Positions 36,657 to 46,212 of a DNA stretch of 64,000 nucleotides are shown here, piece after piece; the first letter of the stretch is position 1; every line of letters starts with the position of its first letter. The position numbers and the translations under genes were made by a program. The notes below the pieces were generated by a model. The model worked only from the letters and a program-made list of their open reading frames with translations, ran no database searches and had not been told where the DNA came from. Origin of the DNA: Chrysomallon squamiferum (taxonomy: Eukaryota > Mollusca > Gastropoda > Neomphalida > Peltospiridae); assembly GCA_012295275.1 (NCBI GenBank), contig CM022665.1:46974595-47038594 (forward strand), read 5' to 3'.

Positions 36657-38272
36657 TATTATTGTCATCATCTGATCAGGGCAAAGAGGAGAGACTGGTT
36701 CGACAGTATTTCATTCCTGGCTGGGAGGACTACAGCGCCAACCTGACACCAGAAGATGTCATAAACTTTATTCAGACAATTCGTAGAGAAATTCGACCCA
36801 CATCTGACTGTGGACCTATTGTAGTCCACTGCAGGTCAGTGGTTTAATATATTCACCTACCAGTTCTCAATCTTATGGTCATATAGAGCAGGGTTTCAAT
36901 ATACGAGAGTGTCTCTTTCATAATACATAAAAAACAGTGGATTAAAATCAAAAGTTTGTTGAATATTTTTTTTTTATCAATGCCTTTTCATTTCTATTCA
37001 GGTTGCTGAATTTCAGTTAGAATGTTTCATTTACAATTGCTGGTGTTTGTAAATAAGTAAAAAAATTATGTTATTAATAAATATATTGCCACTTACAGTC
37101 CTGATGTTGTGAATATGTAAGAGATAATTATAAATAAATATACTGTTACTTACAGTGGTGGTGTTGTAAACATGCTACAGATAATTATAAATAAATATAC
37201 TGTTACTTACAGTGCTGTCAACATGCAACAGATAATTATAAATAAATATACTGTTACTTACAGTGCTGGTGTTGTAAACATGCAACAGATAATTATAAAT
37301 AAATGTACTGTTACTTACAGTGCTGGTGTTGGAAGATCAGGGACTTTCATAGCTCTTGATGTCTTCCAGCAGTGGGTTGATGAACATGGACTTGATGATG
37401 AACTTGACGTGTTTGAGTATGTTCTGAAAATGAGAAACAACAGACAACATATGGTGCAAACTGAGGTAAATGCATAATCCTATGTATGTGTGTGTCTGTG
37501 TGTGTGTGTGTTTGCACTTACTGATTAATGGATCACTATTACTGTGAGCAGTCAAGCACATGAATTGCAATGCTGAAAATCTACAATGACAAGACTACAA
37601 AAAGTTTCTGATTTAAAAGAAACTGCGACATTAAAACACGAGTTATCCTTTAGAAGACAAGTTTTACACTTCGACGTTACTTCATCAAAAATAAATTTAT
37701 TGCTAATCTAACAAACCATTCGTACAGTCTGCTCTCATTTACGAATCTTATTTTACTTAGCATTTTCACACCTTTGTTAAATCATTTTACAGAAACAGTA
37801 CATCTTCATCCATGACACTTTGAATGTGATGATAGAAAAGAGGAAGAGTTTCCTGAGTCCACCTGACGACAACATCTACGCAAACAAAGATATGTTTGAC
37901 AACAAAGCCTTTGGTAAGTATTTCTCATTATTTTTGTTTTTTTGAAGGAATTTGTGGGTTTTATTTAGTGTTTGACAAGATACAATATTTTCATTTGTTT
38001 AAACTATGCTGGTACGTACTTCTGGTTTTATGGGGTTTCTTTTTCAAAAAAGAAATTGGGTTCATTTTAATTTGGAGACAAAACATCTCAAATTTGCATT
38101 GGTCTCAATTACATTGATATGATTTTCCCAGGCATCAAACCCAAAAATAATATTTTATATACATTGGTGTCTCATTACTTTTTTATCACTGTTTACAGAG
38201 CCTGAAGAAGAGAATCTTTATCAGAATGTACAACAAATAAAGACTCCTAACACACCAACAACAGTGCTGTAA
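9649..38272 (+). CDS. Receptor-type tyrosine-protein phosphatase with alternating EGF-like and FN3 ectodomain, single PTP domain (34 exons)
   Basis: Exons: 9649-9720, 12982-13114, 15162-15443, 16185-16307, 16788-17069, 17806-17928, 18410-18691, 21014-21151, 21677-21961, 23006-23143, 23638-23922, 24738-25034, 25600-25778, 26147-26348, 27325-27495, 27991-28122, 28607-28750, 28947-29041, 29851-29914, 30182-30340, 31155-31280, 31648-31750, 31945-32015, 32702-32801, 33167-33232, 33551-33632, 34160-34250, 34798-34886, 35369-35503, 36058-36183, 36680-36834, 37321-37465, 37793-37913, 38199-38272. Total 5070 nt, 1689 residues, all phases consistent. It encodes a type I membrane protein that would remove phosphate from phosphotyrosine in cytosolic targets under control of an adhesive or ligand-binding ectodomain. 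The single PTP domain, FN3 ectodomain and tail YxN motif resemble the R3 subclass (PTPRB/J/O/H type). EGF-like units alternating with FN3 are not part of the vertebrate R3 plan. The ATG is followed by a signal peptide that ends at exon 1. The paralogue at 719-8545 is divergent from it. Confidence 0.92.
12760..12981 (+). repeat. ~40-bp minisatellite ending in the exon 2 splice acceptor
   Basis: About six imperfect units carry AATATTTTAAAATCAC followed by TATACATTTACTTGTGT. The AAAATCAC element starts at 12780, 12820, 12860 and 12899, with a degenerate copy at 12941. The final unit replaces the TTTTAAAATC part by TTTCAG and is the real acceptor of exon 2. The paralogous minus intron has the last unit only. 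Confidence 0.85.
12982..13114 (+). CDS. Exon 2: N-terminal EGF-like module (residues 25-68)
   Basis: Phase 0 in, phase 1 out. It encodes a short Cys-rich module (VSLCNLNEFC, CSVQNSFC, LCQCNDNFY, ETCES) and is strongly similar to exon 2 of the minus-strand paralogue (5893-5761), with the same 133-nt length. The acceptor is the last unit of a ~40-bp tandem repeat at about 12760-12981. Confidence 0.85.
14728..14870. repeat. TAA and TAAA microsatellites in intron 2
   Basis: A poly-A run, then AAT units to about 14838, then TAAA units to about 14870. They are flanked on the right by sequence that also precedes exon 11 (about 23220-23260) and that appears inverted at 4321-4360. Confidence 0.9.
15162..18409 (+). 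repeat. Tandem duplication of a FN3+EGF exon pair (two ~1.62-kb units)
   Basis: Unit 1 is 15162-16787 (exons 3-4 with following introns) and unit 2 is 16788-18409 (exons 5-6 with following introns). FN3 exons 3 and 5 differ at only three bases by eye, and introns 3 and 5 are almost identical outside the microsatellite. EGF exons 4 and 6 differ at seven bases, and introns 4 and 6 diverge to a similar degree. Confidence 0.9.
15162..23922 (+). CDS. Exons 3-11: alternating FN3 (1-5) and EGF-like (2-5) exons, all phase 1-1
   Basis: FN3 exons: 15162-15443, 16788-17069, 18410-18691, 21677-21961, 23638-23922 (94-95 codons each; start STLQVTGLS, contain TVTWTEPADTTSVVTGYTV, end TVTPAKTVKTS). EGF-like exons: 16185-16307, 17806-17928 (41 codons, six Cys, CxC near the end), 21014-21151, 23006-23143 (46 codons, SLDQ...C...NAEC...CRC...GFYPKDS). 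They cover residues 69-714. One exon encodes one domain, and every exon starts and ends in phase 1, so any exon can be duplicated, lost or skipped without a frameshift. The FN3 exons are far more alike than is usual for FN3 repeats within one protein, pointing to recent duplication and conversion. Role: extracellular ligand or cell-surface binding, by family analogy. Confidence 0.92.
15651..18354. repeat. Five TAA/TTA microsatellites in introns 3-6
   Basis: AAT/AAC tracts at about 15651-15795 and 17277-17416 (duplicate copies), TTA tracts at about 16364-16418 and 17980-18040 (duplicate copies), and TTA tracts at about 16665-16730 and 18290-18354 (duplicate copies). The long poly-Leu, poly-Asn and poly-Ile frames here come from these repeats and are not genes. 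Confidence 0.9.
18692..21013 (+). other. Intron 7, no exon seen
   Basis: About 2.3 kb between FN3 exon 7 and EGF exon 8. The first 500 bp are the inverted counterpart of 1-400. A TAA tract lies at 20205-20262. An open frame on the minus strand near 19870-20115 has no recognisable domain and is not called. Confidence 0.7.
21331..21400. repeat. (CT)n microsatellite in intron 8
   Basis: About 70 bp of CT repeats, flanked by sequence matching, in inverted orientation, the AG tract at 1331-1391. Confidence 0.9.
22155..22330. repeat. AT/AC/ATAC low-complexity tracts in intron 9
   Basis: TA, CA and ATAC runs between exons 9 and 10. A TTA microsatellite follows at 22803-22862. The 5' end of this intron (21962-22050) is nearly identical to the 5' end of intron 11 (23923-24010). 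Confidence 0.8.
24738..30340 (+). CDS. Exons 12-20: membrane-proximal FN3-like domains
   Basis: Exons 12 (FN3-6, residues ~715-813, one exon), 13-14 (FN3-7, ~814-940), 15-16 (FN3-8, ~941-1041), 17-19 (FN3-9-like, ~1042-1142) and 20 (start of the membrane-proximal region). FN3 hallmarks seen: SSITLSW in exon 15, WNEDSYVVTGLSSYWDYNF in exon 16, ITAYSNG in exon 12. Unlike exons 3-11, most of these domains are split by internal introns and are clearly divergent from each other, so this part is older and not in the recent expansion. Exon 18 must start at 28947 (CCAG|GTGC): the nearer AG at 28942 would put a stop in frame. Confidence 0.85.
25870..25915. repeat. (CT)n microsatellite in intron 13
   Basis: About 45 bp of CT repeats between exons 13 and 14. 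Confidence 0.85.
29029..29272 (+). repeat. ~39-bp minisatellite seeded by the exon 18 splice donor
   Basis: Exon 18 ends ACATTTTCT|gtaagta. The following intron holds about five imperfect copies of ACATTTT(C/G)TGGAAGTA spaced 39-40 bp apart (AAGTA starts at 29044, 29121, 29160, 29199 and 29239; a degenerate unit lies near 29081). In the downstream units the donor GT has become GG, so they look like decayed donor copies. Confidence 0.75.
31155..32015 (+). CDS. Exons 21-23: membrane-proximal region with furin-type RRKR site
   Basis: Exon 21 opens AERRKREVKQ (residues 1196 on). RRKR fits the furin consensus R-X-K/R-R, with cleavage expected after residue 1201 (codon ends at 31171). Exons 22-23 encode DAPSMEYQIGVM and VVVFACTSQGC, which resemble the last extracellular beta strands before the membrane. 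Several RPTP families are cut at a basic site in this position into two non-covalently linked subunits; cleavage here is inferred. Confidence 0.75.
32702..33232 (+). CDS. Exons 24-25: transmembrane helix and juxtamembrane segment
   Basis: Exon 24 encodes about 25 hydrophobic residues (IGLIVGIVIAVIVILALVVV then IVFLI, residues ~1300-1324), followed at once by RRRR, a stop-transfer signal placing the C-terminal part in the cytosol. Exon 25 encodes the basic and proline-rich linker KSPGGKYRPDPDVPLPEIDK. Confidence 0.9.
33551..38272 (+). CDS. Exons 26-34: single cytosolic PTP catalytic domain and tail
   Basis: Landmarks: DFKQHVETLHKDSKLLFSQE (exon 26), KNRY phosphotyrosine loop (residues 1400-1403, exon 27), DYINANYIP (exon 28), GYKGPREYIATQGP and IADFWRMMWE (exon 29), DQYWP (exon 30), W1540-E1541-D1542 where WPD is expected (exon 31), HCSAGVGRSG P-loop with catalytic Cys1576 and Arg1582 across exons 31-32, and Gln1623 of the Q-loop (QTE, exon 32). 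The stop is TAA at 38270-38272. No second PTP domain follows. The tail carries two YxN motifs (YANK, exon 33; YQNV, Tyr1673, exon 34), the Grb2 SH2-binding pattern. The WED substitution, with the usual HG and VP also missing, may slow catalysis, but the general-acid Asp is kept, so an inactive enzyme is not proven. Confidence 0.93.
33795..33981. repeat. (GA)n and (CA)n microsatellites in intron 26
   Basis: About 95 bp of GA repeats (33795-33889) and a CA run (about 33957-33981), between exons 26 and 27. The long Ser-Leu frames on the minus strand come from this repeat. Confidence 0.9.
36597..36664. repeat. TTA/ATC microsatellite abutting exon 31 acceptor
   Basis: TTA/TTATCA units run up to within about 15 bp of the acceptor TGATCAG of exon 31 (36680), so the polypyrimidine tract of this acceptor is largely microsatellite. 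Confidence 0.8.
37091..37330 (+). repeat. 51/57-bp tandem repeat containing duplicated splice acceptors of exon 32
   Basis: Each unit carries ATAATTATAAATAAAT, then ACTGTTACTTACAG and the first bases of exon 32 (TGCTGGTGTTG). Potential exon starts lie at 37099, 37156, 37213, 37264 and 37321, spaced 57, 57, 51 and 57 bp, all multiples of three. From 37156 onward the frame stays open into exon 32; from 37099 a TAA follows within seven codons. The 37321 acceptor restores the canonical HCSAGVGRSG and is taken as the true one. Confidence 0.9.
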
Positions 38273-38740
38273 GCCTACAGTGCAGGATGTATGTGATGGG
38301 ATTTTCTTAAATCATGACTGAAGTAACTGTACATTCCAGGAACTTGTGTTTACTGATATACAACTGTTTATTTTTTGAAACAGATTAAAAAAAAAAAAAA
38401 AAGTACAGTTATTTAATCAGAAAAAAGGACGAATATAATGGTTTTGTGCATAATACCAATATTTTTACTTTGTTAAACAAAAAAAAAAAAAAAAAAACCT
38501 GATTTCTTGGGATGTAGTATTAATATGGTTGTAGTGATTCAAAGCACAGAATATTTCATTGTGATCATTATTTTTATACAAATATACCTCTTTCTGCAAG
38601 AATTATCCTATCATTTCTTGGTGCAAAAAAATATATATTTTTTTAAAAATGTGAATTCCTGTTCATTTCTATTGTTTAAAAGCCATGCATCTTTTTGAAA
38701 CTTGATTTATAAATCAAAATAAATTATGAAAACTTGCTGA
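38273..38740 (+). other. 3' UTR of the plus-strand receptor phosphatase with polyadenylation signal candidate
   Basis: No coding signal follows the TAA. Two poly-A runs lie at about 38386-38402 and 38479-38497. AATAAA at 38718-38723 is the first canonical polyadenylation hexamer found after the stop. The real cleavage site is unknown and may lie further on. Confidence 0.5.
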
Positions 38741-38755
38741 CACAATCAAATTTGC

Positions 38756-38900
38756 AAAATGACTTACACTGAAGTATTTTTCAGTATTTCCTTAAAAATG
38801 ACTTACACTGGAATATTTTTCACTATTTCCTTAAAAATGACTTACACTGAAGTATTTTTCACTATTTCCTTAAAAATGACTTACACTGAAGTATTTTTTC
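38756..38900 (+). repeat. 39-bp tandem repeat, about four copies
   Basis: Units contain GACTTACACTGAAGTATTTT then TCACTATTTCCTTAAAAAT. GACTTACACT starts at 38761, 38800, 38839 and 38878, exactly 39 bp apart. It lies just after the candidate polyadenylation signal of the phosphatase gene. Confidence 0.9.
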
Positions 38901-39850
38901 ATCAAATCCTTTACTGAGTGTACAGCGTCATAAACCTTTTAATTCATTCTTTTTTTTTCACAAACTAATCAAACACAGGATGAGAAATACTTCAGTGACT
39001 TGGTGACAAAAAGAAGAAAATTACAAAAACAACTTATCAACCTGTAGTAGTAAAAAAAAAAAATAATAATAATTTTTAAAAATGTTTAAAATGTCATTAG
39101 TAGAGATAAATTAACAATTTTTGAAACTTGAAACTGAAATTCAGAATCGCCATTATTTTCATCATTGCTAGAACATTTTTAATTTGCAGAAATGTATATG
39201 CATATCATCACATTGTTATATGATGTGAAATGTGATTGAAAAACAAGAGACTATATACAGATATATATATATATATATATATAGATATTGGCAAAATCTG
39301 CTAATTTATAGACAGCTGGTACAAATATATTACAAAATAATAAAATCTGCAAAACATCCAAACCAAATTAGTAAATGACTTAGATGTACATAATAATAAT
39401 AATAATAATAATAATGATAATAATAATAATAATAATAATAACAAAAACAATAATACTGATGATAATGATACTACTACTACTACTACTAATAATAATAATA
39501 ATAATAACAACAACAAAAACAATAATACTGATGATAATGATAATAACAATAATAATAATAATAATAATGTCATAATAATAATAACACAGTTGATTACATA
39601 ATTCTCTTTACTTAGATGCTTATATAATTAATTACAGCTATGCTGTAATATATCAACAGTAACATTATATCCAAAATAATAAGTTATTATTATAAGTTTT
39701 GGTATAGTTATATCTTTATCATAAGATATAAAAATCTATAAAGTGATGAAGGAAATGTCTGAAATTGTTATGCTAATGATTCAAAAAACATTAACAGAAT
39801 ATCAAAAATAGTTTTCATGTAAAATAATTTTCCAAAGCATTTGTTTTTTC

Positions 39851-39902
<52 letters not shown>

Positions 39903-40273
39903 GGAGAAAAAAAAAAAAAAAAAACAAAGAAAGAAAATGAAACAAATTGTGAAATTGATTGCTAAACTTTTAAAATAAATATTTCTTCTTCTTCTTCTTA
40001 TTATTATTATTATTTTTATTATAATATATAATTTTTAATATCTCATATTTGTTATATAATAGTTGTATCTGTTAACTTGTTTTATCTGCTAATATATTAC
40101 TTATTTTGTTATTGTTTTGATTACTGACCCCTAAAACTTATTTCATAATCAGAAAAGAAAATTTATTTATCATATCCTCATTAACTATGCAGTGATTTTG
40201 ATCTATGCACACAAATATATATATATTTTCTATTTTTCTATGTTATTTTTATGCTTGATATATTCATATACAG

Positions 40274-40307
<34 letters not shown>

Positions 40308-41733
40308 ATTTTTAATATATATTAACTTAGAGAATTCCTTTTATTGATAGTTGCTTTCATAACAATTGTATCATTTATACAAATTTTGATTTTCAGATAC
40401 GATTTATTTTTTAATTTTGATTGTACTGTATGCATTTGAAATTAGTAGTATAACTGATCAGTCTAGTGCTTGAGAGATCCCTGACAAAAACTACTTATAA
40501 AGAGGTGGATTTTCAATTAAATATATAACACCTCAGTTTTACATATATGGCATATTTTTAATTTTGTTCATATTTAGAAATGAAAAGTTTCATATATATC
40601 AAATCTGTTTAGAGAAAAAAACAAAACAAAAGTAAAAACAGTGTAAAATTTCCCAATACAGCAATAAAATATTTTTTTTTTTTTTTTTTTTTTTTTTTGC
40701 TAATGTCTCACATTATAAAAACTTATTTCTTTTACATATTTCTTTTAAATGCTTCTTGAGGATTCAACTTTCAAAAGCATCTTTATTTTCAAGCTAATAA
40801 GTTTATATAATAATTTTATTCAAATGATCTCTAATTATTGTGTAGACGATATGTCTCATTTATGAATTTGTATTGTGAATTATTTTATTTATCAGTTGAT
40901 TTGTTTCAAACGCTAACAAAATGTACTTTTACGAAACATTTTGCATTGCAGTGTGAAGATTAACAAACAAATTGAACATGATCTTAAATATTAGTTGTTT
41001 TTCTTTTGTTTTTTGGGGGTGATTTTTTAAATTTATTAATTTATTATTTTTGTTTGTTTGTTTGTTTGTTGCATTTCTTCTTCTTCTTCATTTTTTAAAT
41101 GAAGAAACCTGCCAAAACAATCACACAAACACACTTAAAAAAAAAAGAAAACAATACTAATTGAGGAAATTAAAAGAAAAATCGCAGATTTTAACATTAT
41201 ACATAATAATTTTAGTAATTCTTCATGTTAATTAAGTAGAATTATAATGTGCAGATCTGTAATTTTTTAATAAATTGTTCTTATTATGTATGTCTTATTA
41301 TAACCAGAGGTTGCAGAACTTAGGTAAAACATAACACATATTTGTGCACTTCATTATCAATAATAATTAAGAGAATTATAATGATAAAAAAAAAAGATAA
41401 AAAAAAAGCTTTTTGAGATACATATATATATATTTTTTTATTTGTGTACTTACAGGTAGAATATGTTAATACAATTTTAGAACTAAACGCTTTTACTGTT
41501 TAATAAATTGTTTGTTGTTTATTTCTGTTCAGTTTTTCATTATTTAATTTAAAATAGTGAACTATTATTATTATTATTATCACAAACTTATGCCGCTATA
41601 ATGCATGTATCATAAATACAACAAGATGGCAATTTGGAAGAATAACCATAAAAGATGATGAAAATAATAATAATTATATAATATCACCAAATCCATACAA
41701 TGGCACATGATAACCAAGTAATATTCAATAAAT
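38901..41733. other. AT-rich intergenic region with microsatellites, no gene seen
   Basis: Contains TAA/ACT compound microsatellites (39383-39590), a TAA tract (39853-39902), AT and GA runs (39261-39283, 40275-40310) and a poly-T run (40672-40698). No splice-linked coding exon is recognisable on either strand. Confidence 0.7.
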
Positions 41734-42003
41734 CAGTAGCATGGAGGGGGTATCGAAGGTGCGGCATGCAACGGGCATCCAAATGGGGTGGGGCATCCAA
41801 TCAGAGAAAATAATTTAATAAATTTTGTTGATTTATATTTAAATCGAATAAAGTGTTTATTTTATGTTTCATCTGTGTTTACATATTCAAAATACCTTCC
41901 TTTCTCATAGTATTTCTCAGTACTAGGCCTTACAGTTGAGTCTTTGGGGGCCATACAATCAAGGAGCTGACCCTGGGCAACACCAGATCTCTGCACGCCA
42001 CTG
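41734..42003. mobile_element. Possible hAT-like MITE remnant
   Basis: A roughly 270-bp island of higher GC in AT-rich spacer. It begins CAGTAGCATGGAGGGGGT and its reverse complement begins CAGTGGCGTGCAGAGATC. Both ends fit the CAGTGGCGT-type termini common in hAT-derived non-autonomous elements. I could not find a clear 8-bp target-site duplication, and no transposase is present, so this is only a suggestion. Confidence 0.35.
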
Positions 42004-42792
42004 CTTATAATCTATCTCAAAAATGAAATCAGTTGTTTTAGTTGAGAGGGAGTGAAAAGATTAACATGGTAATCAGAGCTAGCTGTTATGAAGCACGTCT
42101 GCGACTGGCACGCTCTCTGAAAAAGCCAGAGACTGTGTCTGTCTCCTTAATGACCTCTGCTCCAAAATAAAAAAATAAAATAAAATAAAACAAAAAATAA
42201 AAAATAAAATAAAGCCAGGTTTCTCCAATTTAATGGTTACAAACTACGCATGTATGTTTATTTCTGATGGGTTCTGACACGGGTGGGTGGGGGGTAAAAC
42301 ATTGCCAAATTGAAAAAGTTAATACATTTATCTTATAAAACATTAAAAGTTCAGTTAGTTTATTAGTCACGCTTAAAATAAACCAGTGTGAAAATTTTGA
42401 TTAAGGTAAAAATGTAGTTAGGAGAGGTGTTCCACAGCATAATTTTGTATCATGAACAATCATCCACACCTTTTTTTGTGTGTAAATAATAAATATTAAA
42501 AATATACAGAAAATCGACGTAAAATTGTTGGATGTGGAATGTTTAAAACCCCGATTTGGCGGTTTCCGAGCGTACACGGAAATTTCCAATCAAAATTTAA
42601 TATGGCGGCGTCTGAAGCTTGCCGGTGCTTACGAACTTTTAAACATATATTCCTTCTTGATGCAATGAGATCCACATGGATTATTAACGTAATTTTTAAA
42701 ATATATATATATATTTCTTTTTATCAAATATTATTACGACGTCGCCAGAAAAAAAAAAAAAAAAAATAATAAAAACAAAAAACAACATGAAC

Positions 42793-42857
<65 letters not shown>

Positions 42858-43900
42858 TTAAAAAAAATAAAAAATAATAAATTAAATAAATAAACAAAAA
42901 CAAAAACAAAATATTTTTCACAGACATTGGCGCGTAAATATGAAGATGACTATTCTCATTAGGTACCTTAATGTTAATCTGCCAAAACTCCATAGCGGAC
43001 AGTTCTGAGTGTTTCGGATATAATTAACATCTACGGCCGATGTTTCCCGAATGGTGTGGCCGAAGTTTCCCGAAAGAGAATGTGTTACTGTATGCATAAA
43101 ACTATCGTTACATTAGATTTTAAGTTGATATTACGGGGGGAAAAAAAAATTTTACGTATATTACTTTGCAACTACAACCGAATTCGAAAATCAGTAATAA
43201 TCAAATTTCAGTGGACAGTTTTATTTCATGCAGGCATTTATGTTTAATAATCTATATAAGCTCTCCAAATTAAAGTTTTGAACATATAATGTAAAAGTAA
43301 CAGAGTTTTAACACAAATAATAGTCATACAGTGAAGGTACAAAATGTTTACAAGATATTTAGATTGAAGTCTGATGTAAAACATACGAAATATAGATTTA
43401 TTTTAAATAATTCCAGAAACAGAAAACACAGGTAGGCATTATGTAAACGTTATATGGAAGACGTTGCTGATTTCAGTGACGTCCGATGTCACAGTATAAA
43501 AGCGACGTCAACAATGCAATGACGTGACTCCGGTAAATAACTTCGTAAGTGACAGGACTTGCACAATTTTGAATTTTTTTGTACTCGAAATATATTTTTC
43601 AAACACTTCATTACATTTTTGGAGTACAGTAAAATTATTTTTTTTTTTCAGATTTTGAGGACATAATCCACACAAATTTTAAATTTTATAGATGTTACAA
43701 CATTGGGGTTCTTGATCGGAAACATTCACATTTGGCATTCAGGATATCTTTATCAAACTTGGTAGGTAAGTTTCACAAATGTACATTCCGATCTTTTTGT
43801 TTTGGCGAACCGTCTAAATTTGTGTCAAAATTTTGGTTTAAATTGATAAATTTTCGCCAACGCTTTTGAAACTAATAGTAAAACTAACATAGAGAGAGAG
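42004..43900. other. Intergenic region with two CpG-containing islands, no confident gene
   Basis: Around 42540-42660 there is GC-richer sequence with an ATGGCGGCG start context at 42602, giving a short open frame MAASEACRCLRTF... up to a possible donor near 42690. Around 42980-43080 is another CpG-bearing stretch. A TAA microsatellite (42797-42858) separates them. Either could be a first exon or promoter, but no second exon could be linked. Confidence 0.3.
43477..43527 (+). promoter_or_regulatory. TATA box with flanking CRE/ATF-like sites (candidate)
   Basis: TGACGT at 43477-43482, TATAAA at 43495-43500, GACGTCA at 43504-43510 and TGACGTGA at 43520-43527 form a compact cluster in otherwise AT-rich spacer. 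TGACGT is the core of the CREB/ATF site. No transcript can be assigned, so promoter function is inferred. Confidence 0.3.
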
Positions 43901-44004
43901 AGAGAAAAAAAAAAAAGAAAAAAAAAAAGAAAAAAGAGACAAAAACAATAATAATGATAATAATAGGAAACAAATAAATCATAACCCACAATCATTCGCC
44001 ACCA

Positions 44005-44058
<54 letters not shown>

Positions 44059-45335
44059 TTAATAATAATAATAACAATAGGAAGAAGAAGAAGAAAATGA
44101 TGAATGGATGAGAAAAATCAATGTTAATGATAATGATAATAGAAACAACAATAATGGTATATCTATTACTGTATTATATACAACTTCGTCTATTACCGCT
44201 ACTACTACTACTACCACTCCTACTACTACTACTACTACTACTACTAATAATAATAATAATAATAATAATAATATTAATAATAATAATATTAATAATAATA
44301 ATAACAATAGGAAGAAGAAGAAGAAAATGATGAATGGATGAGAAAAATCAATGTTAATGATAATGATAATAGAAACAACAATAATGGTATATCTATTACT
44401 GTATTATATACAACTTCGTCTATTACCGCTACTACTACTACTACCACTCCTACTACTACTACTACTACTACTACTAATAATAATAATAATAGAAGAAGAG
44501 CAATATAAATGATAATGATAATAATAAAAACAATAATTTAAAGATACTACTATTATTACTATCATTACTCCTATTTTCACTACTAACAATAATAATAATT
44601 ACTGCCACTATTAGTACTACTACTACTACTACTAATGATGATAAGAAAAAGAAGAAAAGAAACATCATAGCATACTAAACAATAATGATCATAAGAAAAA
44701 TTGTATAAATAGCAACAATGTTAATTGTAACTATGATAATAGTTACAACAGTAACAATAATAATAAGAAGAAGAAGAAGAAGAAGAAGAAAGAAGAATAT
44801 TAATTCTAATGAGAATAATATAAACAATAATGTAGTACTACTACTACTGCCACTACCTCTGCTATTACTACTACTAATAAGAAGAAGATGAAGAACAAGA
44901 AAAGGAAAAGAAGAAAAAGAAGAAGAACAATGTTAATAATTATGATAAATGAATCAATAATAACAGTAGTTAATAAGAAGTAGAAAATGAAGAGCAATGA
45001 AAATGATCATAATAAAACATAATAGTATAAATAGTTAAGGAAGTTGCTGTAGTAGCAGTAGTAATTAAAAGGAGATTAATGTTAATGATAATTATCATAA
45101 TAGAAACAACAGTAATAATAATAATAAGAAGAAGAAGAATATTAATTGTAATGAGAATAATAGAAACAATAAAAACAGTAGTTAATAATAATAAGTAGAA
45201 AATGAAGAGTAATGAAAATGATCATAATAAAACATAATAGTATAAATAGTTATAGATGTTGCTTTAGTAGCAGTAGCAGTAGTAATTAAAAGAAGGAGAG
45301 TAATGTTAATGATAATTATAATAATAGAAACAACC

Positions 45336-45379
<44 letters not shown>

Positions 45380-45876
45380 TATAAAAATAATAATAAGAAG
45401 GAGAAGAAGAAGAAGAAGAAGAAGAAGAAAAAGAAAAACAATATTAATTGTAATGAGAATAACAGAAACAATAAAAACAGTGGTTAATAATAATAAGAAG
45501 TAGAAAATGAAAAGTAATGAAAATGATCATAATAAAACATAACAGTATAAACAGTTAAGGAAGTTGATGTAGTAGCAGTAGCAGTAGTAATTAAAAGAAG
45601 GAGATTAATGTTAATGTTAATTATGATAATAGAAACAACAGTAATAATAATAATAAGAAGAAGAAGAAGAAGAAGAATATTAATTGTAATGAGAATAATA
45701 GAAACAATAAAAACAGTAGTTAATAATAATAAGAAGTAGAAAATGAAAAGTAATGAAAATGATCATAATAAAACATAATAGTATAAACAGTTATAGATGT
45801 TGCTTTAGTAGCAGTAGCAGTAGTAATTAAAAGAAGGAGAGTAATGTTAATGATAATTATAATAATAGAAACAACC

Positions 45877-45911
<35 letters not shown>

Positions 45912-45931
45912 TATAAAAATAATAATAATAA

Positions 45932-45962
<31 letters not shown>

Positions 45963-46160
45963 AATTGTAATGAGAATAATAGAAACAATAAAAACAGTAG
46001 TTAATAAGAAGAAGTAGAAAATGAAAAGTAATGAAAATGATCATAATAAAACATAATAGTATAAATAGTTAAGGAAGTTGTTGTAGTAGCAGTAGCAGTG
46101 GCACTGGTAATTAAAAGAAGGAGAGTAATTTTAATGATAATTATGATAATAGAAACAACA

Positions 46161-46212
<52 letters not shown>

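Noticed and set aside
36679-36834. Catalytically dead pseudophosphatase
   Set aside because: The P-loop Cys and Arg, KNRY, the Q-loop Gln and the general-acid Asp are all present; only the proline of WPD and its neighbours are changed, so inactivity cannot be claimed.
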